Source of the DNA: Streptomyces sp. NRRL S-1022
GTDB taxonomy: Bacteria; Actinomycetota; Actinomycetes; Streptomycetales; Streptomycetaceae
Direction of reading: 5' to 3'
DNA: 64,000 nt
NCBI RefSeq assembly: GCF_000720135.1
Contig: NZ_JOIU01000027.1
Span: 121,764 to 185,763 of the forward strand
A program made the translations under genes and the position numbers. The notes under the pieces were generated by a model. It did no database searches. It was not told the origin of the DNA and saw only the letters and a list, made by a program, of their open reading frames with translations. Numbering within the stretch: the stretch's first letter is position 1; each line of letters opens with the position of its first letter. Positions 24,801 to 32,464 of the stretch are shown piece by piece.

Positions 24801-25472
24801 GGCCGCGGCACCGCCGGCCCCCGGACCACGGCCGGACGCCGAACCCCCGCCGGGAGCCTGAGCACGGCCGGACGCCGAGGCCGCGGAACCGGAGCCACGC
24901 CCGGACGTGGACGCGGACGCACCCCCCGAGGCCGGGCCCCGCCCAGCTCCCGGAGCATCGCCCGAAGCCGGACCACGGCCGGACGCAGGAGCACCACCGG
25001 AGCCCGCACCGCGCCCGGACGCCGAGGCGCCGCCGGAAGCCGGGCTCCGAGCCGGCGCCGGGGCGCCTGCGGCGGCCGCGTCCCCGGCGTGCCCCGCAGC
25101 GCCCGTCTGCTCCGTGCGGCCGCCGCGGGCCGCCTGGCGGGCCCGGGCCATGGAGGCGGTCCGGTCCTGCGCCCCCGCCTCCGCCTCCGCGCGGCCGGAT
25201 CCCGCCGCACCGGAACGATCACGCGAGGCCGCGCCGGAACCGTCCTGGGACGCCGGGCCCGAGCCGGGCGCGCCGGTCCGGCCGTCGGTGTTGTCGGGCT
25301 GTGCCGGACGGGCGGGGTGGCGGGGGCGGCTCCCGGTGGTTTCCCGCCGTTCGTCGGCGGGGGCGGGTGTGTGCGGCTTGCGGCCCCCCGGGGTGCCGGG
25401 CCCTTCAGCCGGCAGCGGCCGTTTCGGTGCCCCGCCGTCGTTCGGCTGCTGCGGCTGCGGCTCGTCGCTCAT
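21819..25472 (-). CDS. Bifunctional penicillin-binding protein (GT51 + transpeptidase) with very long N-terminal tail
   Basis: A 1217-residue class A PBP that polymerises and cross-links peptidoglycan. Residues 1-455 are a low-complexity Gly/Ala/Pro tail in the cytoplasm, much longer than usual. A transmembrane helix follows at about 462-486 (MVLGTFVIGVLLLFGLFYLGY). The glycosyltransferase domain has the catalytic Glu537 in AAEDRDFYTE and GSTITQQYVKN. The transpeptidase has Ser818 in GSTFKPF, SVNSVYAQ as SxN and KTGTAESDKAAWFAGYTP as KTG. The last 90 residues are a Gly/Thr-rich outer tail. The cytoplasmic tail has two TQVLRRV repeats. ATG 25472 lies 12 bases after AGGAG. Confidence 0.92.
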   Translation of the reverse strand: MSDEPQPQQPNDGGAPKRPLPAEGPGTPGGRKPHTPAPADERRETTGSRPRHPARPAQPDNTDGRTGAPGSGPASQDGSGAASRDRSGAAGSGRAEAEAGAQDRTASMARARQAARGGRTEQTGAAGHAGDAAAAGAPAPARSPASGGASASGRGAGSGGAPASGRGPASGDAPGAGRGPASGGASASTSGRGSGSAASASGRAQAPGGGSASGRGPGAGGAAAGGAASAVGEGPGTAKGPGGKKPAGSGGPAEQPAESTQVLRRVTPPKGPKAGEAPETTQVLRRVAAPRSGAAPDSAARNPRTPGPTVPRPAGPNGTAGTGAGTASSPAAARAARAARAAGTAAAAGATAQAAKGAAAPAAGVPAQAAKGAAAPAAGVPAQAAKGVTASASAAGAGARTGKGATATASVSAEDKTTVLAAADGDTAGGNGNGKGNAKAKDKKGKRPKRTGWRRILPTWRMVLGTFVIGVLLLFGLFYLGYSMVKIPPANAFATKQSNVYLYADGSQLARDGEVNRENVSLAQVSKDAQHAVLAAEDRDFYTESAIDPKAMLRAGWNTATGKGKQSGSTITQQYVKNYYLAQEQTVTRKAKEFFISIKLDQNKSKDQILEGYLNTSYFGRNAYGIQAAAQAYYGRDAADLDPARAAYLAALVNAPSEYDVVAHPENKRAAVARWNYVLDGMVTKGWLSESKRTGMKFPMPKEQTISTGMSGQRGYLVEAVKHYLTTNNIIDADHLAAGGYRITTTIQKKRQDAFVKAVDDQLMSKLDKKNRKADTFVRAGGASVDPKTGKVVAMYGGVDYVKQYTNGATRGDFQVGSTFKPFVFTSAVQNGSTTQDGRTVTPNTVYDGTNQRPVQGWSGGAYAPENEDQRSYGQITVRKATDLSVNSVYAQMAVDVGPAKVRQTAIDLGIPSDTPDLQPYPSIALGTATASVLDMAEAYATLANHGKHGTYTLVEKITKEGTEQVRLPDEPAKQAVDREAADTTTSVLQSVVQSGTATAAQAAGRPAAGKTGTAESDKAAWFAGYTPDLATVVSVMGQDPVTAKQQPLYGALGQARMNGGGPPTQIWAQYTRDALKGKPAADFDLQLEQGADQIQEPPASSTATPGTDGGGNDGGATATPTDGVTATPTTGGTTGTPTTGGATTGGGATTDGGPTTDGGAANGGDTTGGGPTTGGGTTGGGTPGGGTATGGGTPGGDTTGGDTSGADTGTGGFPGT
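24312..24421 (-). repeat. 45-bp tandem repeat within the PBP tail
   Basis: Units at 24312, 24357 and a partial one at 24402 are identical over most of 45 bp, encoding two and a half copies of QAAKGAAAPAAGVPA on the minus strand. Being a multiple of three, copy changes keep the frame. Confidence 0.85.
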
Positions 25473-25676
25473 CTCGTGCACGGACTCCTGTTTCGCGTCG
25501 TACGTTCCCGTACGCCTCGTACGCTTCTGCGCTCCCCCTGTTTGAAGACTCTCGCACCCGGCGTTCCGTTCCCGGATTCCGGCACGCTTCCGGCCGGAAA
25601 ACGCGTGGCCGTCCGCCGGGCCTCCGGACTAGGCTCCTGCGCTTCGGTGTCGAGCAGTCCGAGGAGGTCGACTGGC

Positions 25677-26477
25677 GTGGGCGCGGGACGGTTGTACGCG
25701 GCCGTCGCGGCAGGGGGGTTCCGACGGTACGCGACCTACCGTGCCGCCACTGCGGCAGGGGTGTTCACGAACACCGTCTTCGGCCTGATCCTCGTCTACA
25801 CGTATCGCGCGCTGTGGGACGAGAAGCCGCATCTCGGGGGGTACGACCAGGCGCAGGCGGTGACCTACGTCTGGCTCGGGCAGGCGTTCCTGTCGACCCT
25901 GGCGATCGGGGGTGGCGGGGTCGAGGACGAGTTGATGGAACGCATCCGTACGGGGGACGTGGCGATCGACCTGTACCGGCCGGCCGATCTCCAGCTGTGG
26001 TGGCTGGCGGCGGACCTCGGCCGGGCGTTCTTCCAGCTGCTGGGCCGGGGGCTGGTGCCGTTCGTGTTCGGGGCGCTGTGCTTCCCGGTGTCGCTGCCGT
26101 CCGACGCGAGCACCTGGGCGGCGTTCCTCGTCGCGGTGGCGCTGGCCATGCTGGTCGGGTTCGGCATCCGCTACCTGGTGGCGTTGAGCGCGTTCTGGCT
26201 GCTGGACGGCACCGGTGTGGTGCAGATGGCGTGGCTGCTGGGCTTCTTCTGCTCGGGCATGCTGCTGCCGCTGAACGTGTTCCCGGGCGCGCTCGGCGAG
26301 GTCGTACGGGCCCTGCCCTGGTCCTCGCTGCTCCAGGCCCCGGCGGACATCCTGCTGGGGCACGCGGACCCGCTGCCCACCTATCTCTTCCAGGCCGCGT
26401 GGGCGGTGGCACTGCTGGGGGCGGGCCGGCTGGTGCAGTCGGCGGCGACGCGCCGGGTGGTGGTGCAGGGTGGCTGA
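25677..26477 (+). CDS. ABC-2 type permease subunit 1
   Basis: A 266-residue integral membrane protein with six hydrophobic segments. It belongs to the ABC-2/DUF990-type exporters, recognised by RRYATYRAATAAGVFTNTVFGLILVYTYRALW, the RIRTGDVAIDLYRPADLQLWW amphipathic loop and GMLLPLNVFPGALGEVVRALPWSSLLQAPADILLG. GTG 25677 follows GAGGAGG at nine bases; a TAGGCT hexamer at 25630-25635 may be the promoter. It is the first gene of a three-gene export operon and divergent from the PBP. The cargo is unknown. Confidence 0.85.
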   Translation: MGAGRLYAAVAAGGFRRYATYRAATAAGVFTNTVFGLILVYTYRALWDEKPHLGGYDQAQAVTYVWLGQAFLSTLAIGGGGVEDELMERIRTGDVAIDLYRPADLQLWWLAADLGRAFFQLLGRGLVPFVFGALCFPVSLPSDASTWAAFLVAVALAMLVGFGIRYLVALSAFWLLDGTGVVQMAWLLGFFCSGMLLPLNVFPGALGEVVRALPWSSLLQAPADILLGHADPLPTYLFQAAWAVALLGAGRLVQSAATRRVVVQGG

Positions 26478-27297
26478 GCGCACCGGGCACCGGCCGGCCG
26501 AGGGCGTGCGGACGTATCTGCTGGTGGCGGGGATGTGGATGCGGTCCACGATGGCCTACCGCGCGTCCTTCGCGATGACGACGTTCGGGAACTTCGCGGC
26601 GACGTTCCTCGACTTCGTGGCGATCATGCTGATGTTCTCGCGGGTGGACGCGCTGGGCGGCTACCCGCTGCCCGAGGTGGCGTTCCTGTACGGGCTGTCG
26701 GCGGTCTCCTTCGGGCTGGCCGACCTGCTGATCGGGTCGATGGAGCGGCTGGGCCGGCGGGTGCGGGACGGCACGCTGGACACCCTGCTGGTGCGGCCGG
26801 CGCCGGTGCTGGCGCAGGTGGCGGCCGACCGGTTCGCGCTGCGCCGGCTGGGCCGGGTGACCCAGGGGGCGCTGGTGCTGGGCTGGTCGCTGAGCCGGGT
26901 GGACATCCACTGGACGGCGGAGCGGCTGCTGCTGATGCCGGTGACGGTGGTGAGCGGCTGCGGGATCTTCTGCGCGGTGTTCGTGGCCGGGGCGGCGTTC
27001 CAGTTCGTGGCGCAGGACGCCTCGGAGGTGCAGAACGCCTTCACGTACGGCGGTACGACGCTGTTGCAGTATCCGCCGACGGTGTTCGCGAAGGAGCTGG
27101 TGCGCGGGGTGACCTTCGTGCTGCCGCTGGCCTTCGTCAACTGGCTGCCCGCCACGTACGTGTTGGGGCGGCCGTACCCGCTGGAGCTGCCGCTCTGGCT
27201 GGCGTGGGCCCCGCCGCTGGTGGCGGTGGCGTGCTGTGCGCTGGCGGGGCTGGCCTGGCGGGCGGGACTTCGTTCGTACCGCAGTACAGGGAGCTGA
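26470..27297 (+). CDS. ABC-2 type permease subunit 2
   Basis: A 275-residue six-helix partner of the previous subunit (YRASFAMTTFGNFAATFLDFVAIMLMF, RRVRDGTLDTLLVRPAPVLAQV, QYPPTVFAKELVRGVTFVLPLAFVNWLPATYVLG). The VRDGTLDTLLVRPAP loop mirrors IRTGDVAIDLYRPAD of subunit 1, so the two form a heterodimer. Its GTG lies inside the end of the first gene (8-base overlap). It is followed two bases later by the ATPase gene. Confidence 0.87.
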   Translation: MAERTGHRPAEGVRTYLLVAGMWMRSTMAYRASFAMTTFGNFAATFLDFVAIMLMFSRVDALGGYPLPEVAFLYGLSAVSFGLADLLIGSMERLGRRVRDGTLDTLLVRPAPVLAQVAADRFALRRLGRVTQGALVLGWSLSRVDIHWTAERLLLMPVTVVSGCGIFCAVFVAGAAFQFVAQDASEVQNAFTYGGTTLLQYPPTVFAKELVRGVTFVLPLAFVNWLPATYVLGRPYPLELPLWLAWAPPLVAVACCALAGLAWRAGLRSYRSTGS

Positions 27298-27299
27298 GC

Positions 27300-28280
27300 G
27301 TGGGTGAGTTCACCGCAGGGGACGGCTTCATCGTCCTGGAGCAGGTCGAGAAGGTCTTCGAGGTGCGCCGCAAGACCGGGTTCCTGCGGCGGGAGCGGCG
27401 CGAGGTGCGGGCGGTGGACTCGCTGTCGTTCGGTGTGGCGCGTGGGGAGATGGTCGGGTACATCGGGCCGAACGGTGCCGGGAAGTCGACGACGATCAAG
27501 ATGCTGACCGGGATCCTCACCCCGAGTGCCGGCCGGCTGCGGGTGGCGGGCATCGATCCGGCGCGGGAGCGGTCGCGGCTGGCGCACCGGATCGGGGTGG
27601 TGTTCGGGCAGCGGACCACGCTGTGGTGGGATCTGCCGCTGATCGATTCCTACCGGCTGGCGCACCGCATGTACCGGATCCCGGACGCCCGTTACCGGGA
27701 GAACCTGGACCGGCTGGTGGAACTGCTGGAGCTGGGTGCCCTGTTGGACGTGCCGGTGCGGCAGCTGTCGCTGGGGCAGCGGATGCGCGGGGACATCGCG
27801 GCGGCGCTGCTGCACGATCCGGAGGTGCTGTACCTGGACGAGCCGACGATCGGCCTGGACGTGGTGTCGAAGGCCAGGGTGCGGGAGTTCCTGCGGGAGG
27901 TGAACGCCGAGCGGGGTACGACGGTGCTGCTGACCACGCACGACCTCCAGGACATCGAGCAGTTGTGTTCCCGGGTGATGGTGATCGACCACGGGCGGCT
28001 GGTGTACGACGGTGCGCTGGCGGGGCTGCACGAGGCCGGGGAGAGCGAGCGGACGCTGGTGGTGGACCTGGAGCGGGAGCTGCCGCCGGTCGAGGTGCCG
28101 TCGGCGCGGGTGGTGCGGGTGGAGGGGCCGCGGCAGTGGCTGGCGTTCCCGGCGGGGCAGTCGGCGGCGCCGCTGGTGGCCCATCTGGCGGACCGTTACC
28201 CGCTGGTGGACCTGTCGGTGCGGGAGCCGGACATCGAGGCGGTCATCGCCAGGATGTACGCCGGGAAGGCGGTCTCGTAG
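27300..28280 (+). CDS. ABC exporter ATP-binding protein
   Basis: A 326-residue ATPase. It has Walker A GPNGAGKSTTIK, signature LSLGQRMRGDIAAALLHDP (LSxGQ form), Walker B VLYLDEPTIGLD and switch TTHD. The FGQRTTLWWDLP Q-loop and the 80-residue C-terminal regulatory tail match the ATPases that pair with DUF990-type permeases. GTG 27300 follows GGGAG and starts just after the permease stop. The operon ends here or continues into the DUF1707 gene, which has its own promoter-like element nine bases on. Confidence 0.92.
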   Translation: MGEFTAGDGFIVLEQVEKVFEVRRKTGFLRRERREVRAVDSLSFGVARGEMVGYIGPNGAGKSTTIKMLTGILTPSAGRLRVAGIDPARERSRLAHRIGVVFGQRTTLWWDLPLIDSYRLAHRMYRIPDARYRENLDRLVELLELGALLDVPVRQLSLGQRMRGDIAAALLHDPEVLYLDEPTIGLDVVSKARVREFLREVNAERGTTVLLTTHDLQDIEQLCSRVMVIDHGRLVYDGALAGLHEAGESERTLVVDLERELPPVEVPSARVVRVEGPRQWLAFPAGQSAAPLVAHLADRYPLVDLSVREPDIEAVIARMYAGKAVS

Positions 28281-28283
28281 GCT
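28278..28283 (+). promoter_or_regulatory. -10-like TAGGCT inside the ATPase stop
   Basis: The hexamer uses the TAG stop of the ATPase gene and ends six bases before ATG 28290, so the next gene may have its own leaderless transcript. Confidence 0.5.
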
Positions 28284-28289
28284 GCTGTC

Positions 28290-28994
28290 ATGAGCGACGA
28301 CGCAGCCCCGGATCTCCGGGCGTCCGACGCCGACCGTGAGCGGGTCGCCGAGGTCCTGCGGGACGCCCTGGCCGAAGGCCGGCTCGACATGGCGGAGTTC
28401 GACGAGCGCCTGGAGGCGGCCTACACGGCGCGCACGTACGGCGAGCTGGCGCCGCTGACCCGCGATCTGCCGGCGTCCGGTGCCGCTGCGGTGTCCTTCG
28501 TCAAGGAGCCGGTGCGGGACGGGGTTTGGGCGGGCCGGATCACCGGAGGCGAGGGGTCCTCGACGGGGGCGGTGGCGATCCTGTCGGGGTTCGAGCGCCG
28601 GGGCCGCTGGACGGTGCCGCGGCGGTTCTCCTGCTTCACCTTCATGGGCGGTGGTGAGATCGACCTGCGCGAGGCGGACTTCGCCGCCCGCGAGGTCGTG
28701 ATCAACTGCGTGGCCGTCATGGGCGGGGTGCAGGTCGTCGTGCCGCCCGGGGTGGAGGTCGTCGTCCGGGGTGTCGGCGTGATGGGCGCCTTCGAGCACC
28801 CCAGGGACGATGCCCCGCCGGAGCCGGGCGCCCCCCGGGTGGTCATCGGCGGTTTCGCCTTCTGGGGCGGTGTCGGGGTGGAGCGCAAGCTCCCGCGCGC
28901 CGAACGGCGCCGGCTGAAGGAGCAGCGCCGGCTGGAGAGGCAGGAGCGCCGGCAGGAACGGCACGAGCGGGAGCGGGCGGTACGCGAGGAGTAG
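28290..28994 (+). CDS. DUF1707 protein with LiaF-like C-terminal domain
   Basis: A 234-residue protein. Residues 9-62 are DUF1707 (LRASDADRERVAEVLRDALAEGRLDMAEFDERLEAAYTARTYGEL). Residues 85-205 form a beta-helix-like domain seen in LiaF/VraT-type cell-envelope stress sensors (AILSGFERRGRW ... FTFMGGGEIDLREADFAAREVVINCVAVMGGVQVVVPPGVEV). The C-terminus is a highly basic and acidic helix. Membrane helices are absent, so it is probably cytoplasmic. The reading frame continues beyond the TAG with coding-like codons for 36 more residues. Confidence 0.82.
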   Translation: MSDDAAPDLRASDADRERVAEVLRDALAEGRLDMAEFDERLEAAYTARTYGELAPLTRDLPASGAAAVSFVKEPVRDGVWAGRITGGEGSSTGAVAILSGFERRGRWTVPRRFSCFTFMGGGEIDLREADFAAREVVINCVAVMGGVQVVVPPGVEVVVRGVGVMGAFEHPRDDAPPEPGAPRVVIGGFAFWGGVGVERKLPRAERRRLKEQRRLERQERRQERHERERAVREE

Positions 28995-29105
28995 CGCGCG
29001 CTGCATCGCACCCACCGGGATACGCGGCACGAGTCGCACCGGGCGCACCGGGAGGAGAACCGGCGCGGCAGACGCCGGTGGCGGCCGGAGGACGAGGAGC
29101 ACTGA
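28995..29105 (+). other. Coding-like frame after the DUF1707 stop
   Basis: Directly after TAG 28992-28994 the same frame runs 36 sense codons to TGA 29103-29105. Third positions are strongly G/C, and the text (RTHRDTRHESHRAHREENRR) continues the charged helix of the gene. It looks like the original carboxyl end cut off by a nonsense change, or a base-call error. Confidence 0.5.
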
Positions 29106-29342
29106 CCGCACCGCCGCCCGCGCGCCGTTCACGGCGGCCCTCGGGCCGTCCATCGCGGGCCGGGCGCCGTCCGTCTCCGTCCACGCGCCGTCCATCACGA
29201 GCCGCACGCCGATCATCGCCGTCCGTGGCGGGCCCTGGGCCATTCACGGCGGGTCGCGCGCCGATCGTGGCGGCCCCTGGGCGGGTCCGGCGGCTCCCCC
29301 GGTGCCTCGCCGGGGCGCGTGCGCCCCGGGCGGAGGTGTGTC
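29106..29342. repeat. Degenerate 20-30 bp repeats between convergent genes
   Basis: Blocks such as GCGCCGTCCATCACG, GCCGTCCATCGCGGGCC and GCGCCGATCGTGGCGGCCC recur with drift across the interval. No open frame with a ribosome binding site is present. The composition resembles the tract at 13244-13380. Confidence 0.5.
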
Positions 29343-29741
29343 CTACGGTGTGCACACCTTGGTGAGTTCGCCCGCCGCGTCCGTCACCGGGCTCACGTCC
29401 GGCGTGGCGTCGCCGTTCTTCACGGCGGTCCGTACGTTGCCCACGGCCTTGCGCAGGTCGTCGACGGCCTTGTTGACGTCGGTGTCGTCCGTCTTGTCGC
29501 CGATCTGGCGCAGGCTCTTGTCGATGGAGTCCAGCGAGGAGTCCACCTGAGCGGGGTCGTTCGCGGCGTTCTCCACGGCCTGCTGGAGATCGGTGACGCT
29601 GTCGGCGATGGCGTCGGCGGTCTGCACGCAGTCCAGCGCCTTGTTCATGGCGTCGCAGCCTGTGGTGAGGCCGGCGGTGAGCGCGACGGTCGCCACGGCG
29701 GCGGCGACGGTGAGCCGGCCTCGGCGTCGGCTGGCGGGCAT
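29343..29741 (-). CDS. Lipoprotein of unknown function
   Basis: A 132-residue secreted protein. The N-terminus PASRRRGRLTVAAAVATVALTAGLTTGC is a lipoprotein signal with lipobox LTTGC (Cys 29). The mature part is a helical, acidic domain rich in heptad-like repeats (DSVTDLQQAVENAANDPAQVDSSLDSIDKSLRQIGDKTDD ... VNKAVDDLRKAVGNVRTAV), probably a coiled coil on the outer face of the membrane. Two Cys (near residue 38 and at the C-terminus) may pair. I know no function. It lies downstream of rph on the opposite side from the repeats, on the same strand. Confidence 0.7.
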   Translation of the reverse strand: MPASRRRGRLTVAAAVATVALTAGLTTGCDAMNKALDCVQTADAIADSVTDLQQAVENAANDPAQVDSSLDSIDKSLRQIGDKTDDTDVNKAVDDLRKAVGNVRTAVKNGDATPDVSPVTDAAGELTKVCTP

Positions 29742-29856
29742 GGCGGTGTTCCCTCCCCTGGTACGGCTGGCCGGGCGCCCGCCGGTGAGCGGTGCGCCCG
29801 TACCCAGAGGGACGACGGGGAGGCCCGGCGGGTTGCCCGGTGCCTTGAAGGTCTCT

Positions 29857-30591
29857 TTACGCGCGGCTCGCCGCGAGTGCCGCCTGCTGGGCCGCGGTCA
29901 GTTCGGCGCAGCCGGTGACAGCGAGGTCGAGCAGGGCGTCGAGTTCCCCGCGGGCGAACGGCGTGGCCTCGGCGGTGCCCTGGACCTCGACGAAGCGGCC
30001 GTCGCCGGTGCAGACGACGTTCATGTCGGTCTCGGCGCGCACGTCCTCCTCGTAGCGCAGGTCGAGCAGCGGGACGCCGCCGACGATGCCCACGGAGACG
30101 GCGCTGACGGTGCCGGTGAGCGGCTGCCGGCCGGCCTTGACCAGCTTCCTGCCCTGGGCCCAGGCGACGGCGTCGGCCAGGGCGACGTAGGCGCCGGTGA
30201 TGGCCGCCGTGCGGGTACCGCCGTCGGCCTGGAGGACGTCGCAGTCGAGGACGATGGTGTTCTCGCCGAGTGCCTTGTAGTCGATGACGGCGCGCAGGGA
30301 GCGGCCGATGAGCCGGGAGATCTCGTGGGTGCGGCCGCCGATCTTGCCCTTGACGGACTCGCGGTCGCCGCGGGTGTTGGTGGCGCGGGGCAGCATGGCG
30401 TACTCCGCGGTGACCCAGCCCTCGCCGCTGCCCTTGCGCCAGCGCGGGACGCCTTCGGTGACGGAGGCGGTGCAGAGGACCCTGGTGTCGCCGAAGGAGA
30501 CGAGGACGGAGCCCTCGGCGTGCTTGCTCCAGCCGCGTTCGATGGTGACCGGGCGGAGCTGTTCGGGAGTACGGCCGTCGATGCGAGACAT
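29857..30591 (-). CDS. rph: Ribonuclease PH
   Basis: A 244-residue phosphorolytic exoribonuclease that trims tRNA 3' ends. [42 protein letters not shown], the Arg-rich [34 protein letters not shown] and [26 protein letters not shown] are diagnostic. Full length. TAGGCT seven bases upstream of ATG 30591 suggests a leaderless message. It is separated from nagF by a terminator. Confidence 0.96.
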   Translation of the reverse strand: MSRIDGRTPEQLRPVTIERGWSKHAEGSVLVSFGDTRVLCTASVTEGVPRWRKGSGEGWVTAEYAMLPRATNTRGDRESVKGKIGGRTHEISRLIGRSLRAVIDYKALGENTIVLDCDVLQADGGTRTAAITGAYVALADAVAWAQGRKLVKAGRQPLTGTVSAVSVGIVGGVPLLDLRYEEDVRAETDMNVVCTGDGRFVEVQGTAEATPFARGELDALLDLAVTGCAELTAAQQAALAASRA

Positions 30592-30598
30592 GGCGATG

Positions 30599-30604
30599 AG
30601 CCTA
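30599..30604 (-). promoter_or_regulatory. -10-like TAGGCT of rph
   Basis: It ends seven bases before ATG 30591 on the minus strand, with no Shine-Dalgarno sequence. Confidence 0.5.
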
Positions 30605-30616
30605 GCCGTACACGGC

Positions 30617-30651
30617 GCAGGGGCTCCTCCCGCGTCGGGAGGAGCCCCTGC
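30617..30651 (-). terminator. 16-bp perfect terminator after nagF
   Basis: GCAGGGGCTCCTCCCG (30617-30632) pairs fully with 30636-30651 around a CGT loop, 16 bases beyond the nagF stop. Confidence 0.85.
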
Positions 30652-30667
30652 CGGTGAGCCCGTGGGC

Positions 30668-30901
30668 TCACATCATGTCTTCGATCTCCGCGGCGATCGG
30701 GTCGGCGTCGGTGCCGATGACGACCTGGACGGCGGTGCCCATCCGGACGACGCCGTGGGCACCGGCGGCCTTCAGGGCGGTCTCGTCGACGAGGTCGGGG
30801 TCGGACACCTCGGTGCGCAGCCGGGTGATGCAGCCCTCGATCTCCTCGATGTTGTCGATGCCGCCGAGCCCGGCGACGATCTTCTCAGCCTTGCTGGCCA
30901 T
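30668..30901 (-). CDS. nagF: PTS EIIB component, N-acetylglucosamine type
   Basis: A 77-residue phosphocarrier that passes phosphate from EIIA to the incoming sugar at the EIIC channel. The phosphorylated Cys is in [15 protein letters not shown], the glucose/GlcNAc EIIB signature. It is a free-standing domain, as in Streptomyces where NagF serves NagE2. ATG 30901 gives the standard length. It is divergent from nagE1, and the shared region holds DasR-like sites. Confidence 0.92.
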   Translation of the reverse strand: MASKAEKIVAGLGGIDNIEEIEGCITRLRTEVSDPDLVDETALKAAGAHGVVRMGTAVQVVIGTDADPIAAEIEDMM

Positions 30902-30962
30902 GTTCCTTCTCCCTGCTCCGAACCGCTTTGTCGCAGTAACCCACAGTTGGCCCATCTTCGCG

Positions 30963-30978
30963 AGCGGTCTAGCCGTCC
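30963..30978. promoter_or_regulatory. Weak DasR-like (dre) half-site between nagF and nagE1
   Basis: AGCGGTCTAGCCGTCC keeps the GGTCTAG core and the C at position 12 of the dre consensus but matches only 9-10 of 16 positions. It may serve nagF; confidence is low. Confidence 0.3.
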
Positions 30979-31019
30979 GTGCCGGATGATGGCGATCACG
31001 ACAGCGGAACCGTCCGTCG

Positions 31020-31035
31020 ACTGGTCTACACCACC
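31020..31035. promoter_or_regulatory. DasR operator (dre) upstream of nagE1
   Basis: ACTGGTCTACACCACC matches 13 of 16 bases of the dre consensus ACTGGTCTAGACCAGT and lies 22 bases before ATG 31057. GlcN-6-P releases DasR in known Streptomyces. Confidence 0.8.
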
Positions 31036-31056
31036 GTGGGGAAGGTCGCCAAACCC

Positions 31057-32343
31057 ATGAGTGTCCAGAGCCCGGCAAGCCCTGCCAGGACCCGCTGGAA
31101 CCGCCTGTTCCAGGGCATGCAGAAGATGGGCCGCAGCCTTCAGCTGCCCATCGCCGTGCTGCCGGCGGCGGGCATCCTGAACCGGCTGGGGCAGCCGGAC
31201 GTGTTCGGCGCCGACGGCCTGGGGTGGACGGGCGTCTCGAAGGTGATGAGCGGGGCGGGCGGCGCCCTGCTCGACGGGCAGTTGGGGCTGCCGCTGCTGT
31301 TCTGCGTGGGCGTGGCGATCGGCATGGCGAAGAAGTCCGACGGTTCGACGGCGCTCGCGGCGGTGGCGGGTTTCCTCGTCTACTACGGCGTGCTGCGCCA
31401 GTTCCCGCGGACCTGCCCGGCGGGCACGAGGGTCGCGGTGACGGGCTGCCGGGCGCCCGACGGCACGGTGTCGGCGTTCACCTACCAGAACCCGGGCGTC
31501 TTCGGCGGCATCGTCATGGGTCTGCTGGCGGCGTTCTTCTGGGCCCGGTACCACCGCACCCGGCTGGTGGACTGGCTGGGCTTCTTCAACGGGCGCCGGC
31601 TCGTGCCGATCATCATGGCCTTCGTCGCGATCGCGTTCGCCGTGGCGTGCCTGTTCGTCTGGCCACCGGTCGGTGCCGCACTGGAGGGTTTCAGCGGGTG
31701 GCTGCGGGACGCGGGTTCCTGGGGTGCGGGCCTCTTCGGGGTCGCCAACCGGGCGCTGCTGGTGGTGGGCCTGCACCAGTTCCTGAACGTGCCCATCTGG
31801 TTCCAGTTCGGCAGCTACACCAAGCCCGACGGCACGGTGGTGCACGGCGACATCAACATGTTCCTCCAGGGCGACCCGAACGCCGGCCAGTTCACCTCGG
31901 GCTTCTTCCCGATCATGATGTTCGCGCTGCCGGCCGCCGCCCTGGCCATCACGCACTGCGCGCGGCCGGAGCGCCGCAAGGAGGTCGGCGGCCTGATGCT
32001 GTCGGTGGCGCTGACCTCCTTCGTCACCGGCATCACCGAGCCGCTGGAGTACTCGTTCCTCTTCATCGCGCCCGGGCTGTACGCCGTGCACGCCCTGCTC
32101 ACCGGTGCCTCGATGGCGGTGACCTGGGCGCTCGGGGCGCACGACGGCTTCAGCTTCTCGGCGGGGCTGATCGACTACGTGATCAACTGGCGCCTGGCGA
32201 CGCGGCCGTGGGCGATGATCCCGATCGGGCTGGGCTTCGCGGCCGTCTACTACGCCGTGTTCCGCTTCGCGATCACGGCGTTCGACCTGAGGACGCCGGG
32301 GCGGGAGCCGGTGGACGAGGTCGAGGACGTCACCAAGGGCTGA
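31057..32343 (+). CDS. nagE1: PTS EIIC permease, GlcNAc/glucose family (NagE1-type)
   Basis: A 428-residue sugar channel. Its ten or so helices include MGRSLQLPIAVLPAAGILNRLG, AKKSDGSTALAAVAGFLVYYG, the FFPIMMFALPAAALAITHCARPERRK segment and the active-site GITEPLEYSFLFIAP. Family: glucose superfamily EIIC without fused B or A domains. ATG 31057 follows GGGGAAGG. In S. coelicolor the neighbouring paralog NagE2 is the working GlcNAc permease and NagE1 is dispensable, from memory. It is flanked on both sides by dre sites. Confidence 0.9.
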   Translation: MSVQSPASPARTRWNRLFQGMQKMGRSLQLPIAVLPAAGILNRLGQPDVFGADGLGWTGVSKVMSGAGGALLDGQLGLPLLFCVGVAIGMAKKSDGSTALAAVAGFLVYYGVLRQFPRTCPAGTRVAVTGCRAPDGTVSAFTYQNPGVFGGIVMGLLAAFFWARYHRTRLVDWLGFFNGRRLVPIIMAFVAIAFAVACLFVWPPVGAALEGFSGWLRDAGSWGAGLFGVANRALLVVGLHQFLNVPIWFQFGSYTKPDGTVVHGDINMFLQGDPNAGQFTSGFFPIMMFALPAAALAITHCARPERRKEVGGLMLSVALTSFVTGITEPLEYSFLFIAPGLYAVHALLTGASMAVTWALGAHDGFSFSAGLIDYVINWRLATRPWAMIPIGLGFAAVYYAVFRFAITAFDLRTPGREPVDEVEDVTKG

Positions 32344-32432
32344 CCAGGGCCGGACCGGGCACGGGGGCGCACAGCGTGTAGTGCCGCGGTAGCGGATTCG
32401 CGGGTTCCTTACGCTGCCTTCATCGTGCTACA

Positions 32433-32464
32433 ACAGGTCTACACCACAAGTGGTGTAGACCAGA
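32433..32464. promoter_or_regulatory. Paired dre sites forming a 12-bp inverted repeat upstream of nagE2
   Basis: GGTCTACACCAC (32436-32447) and GTGGTGTAGACC (32450-32461) are perfect complements with AA between. Each half is itself a dre-like 16-mer with 12-13 matches. Cooperative DasR binding 57-90 bases before the nagE2 start is expected. Confidence 0.8.

Noticed and set aside
21753..25676. Very long plus-strand frame across the PBP gene
   Set aside because: It is the antisense shadow of the PBP low-complexity regions. Only its end, from GTG 25677, is a real gene.
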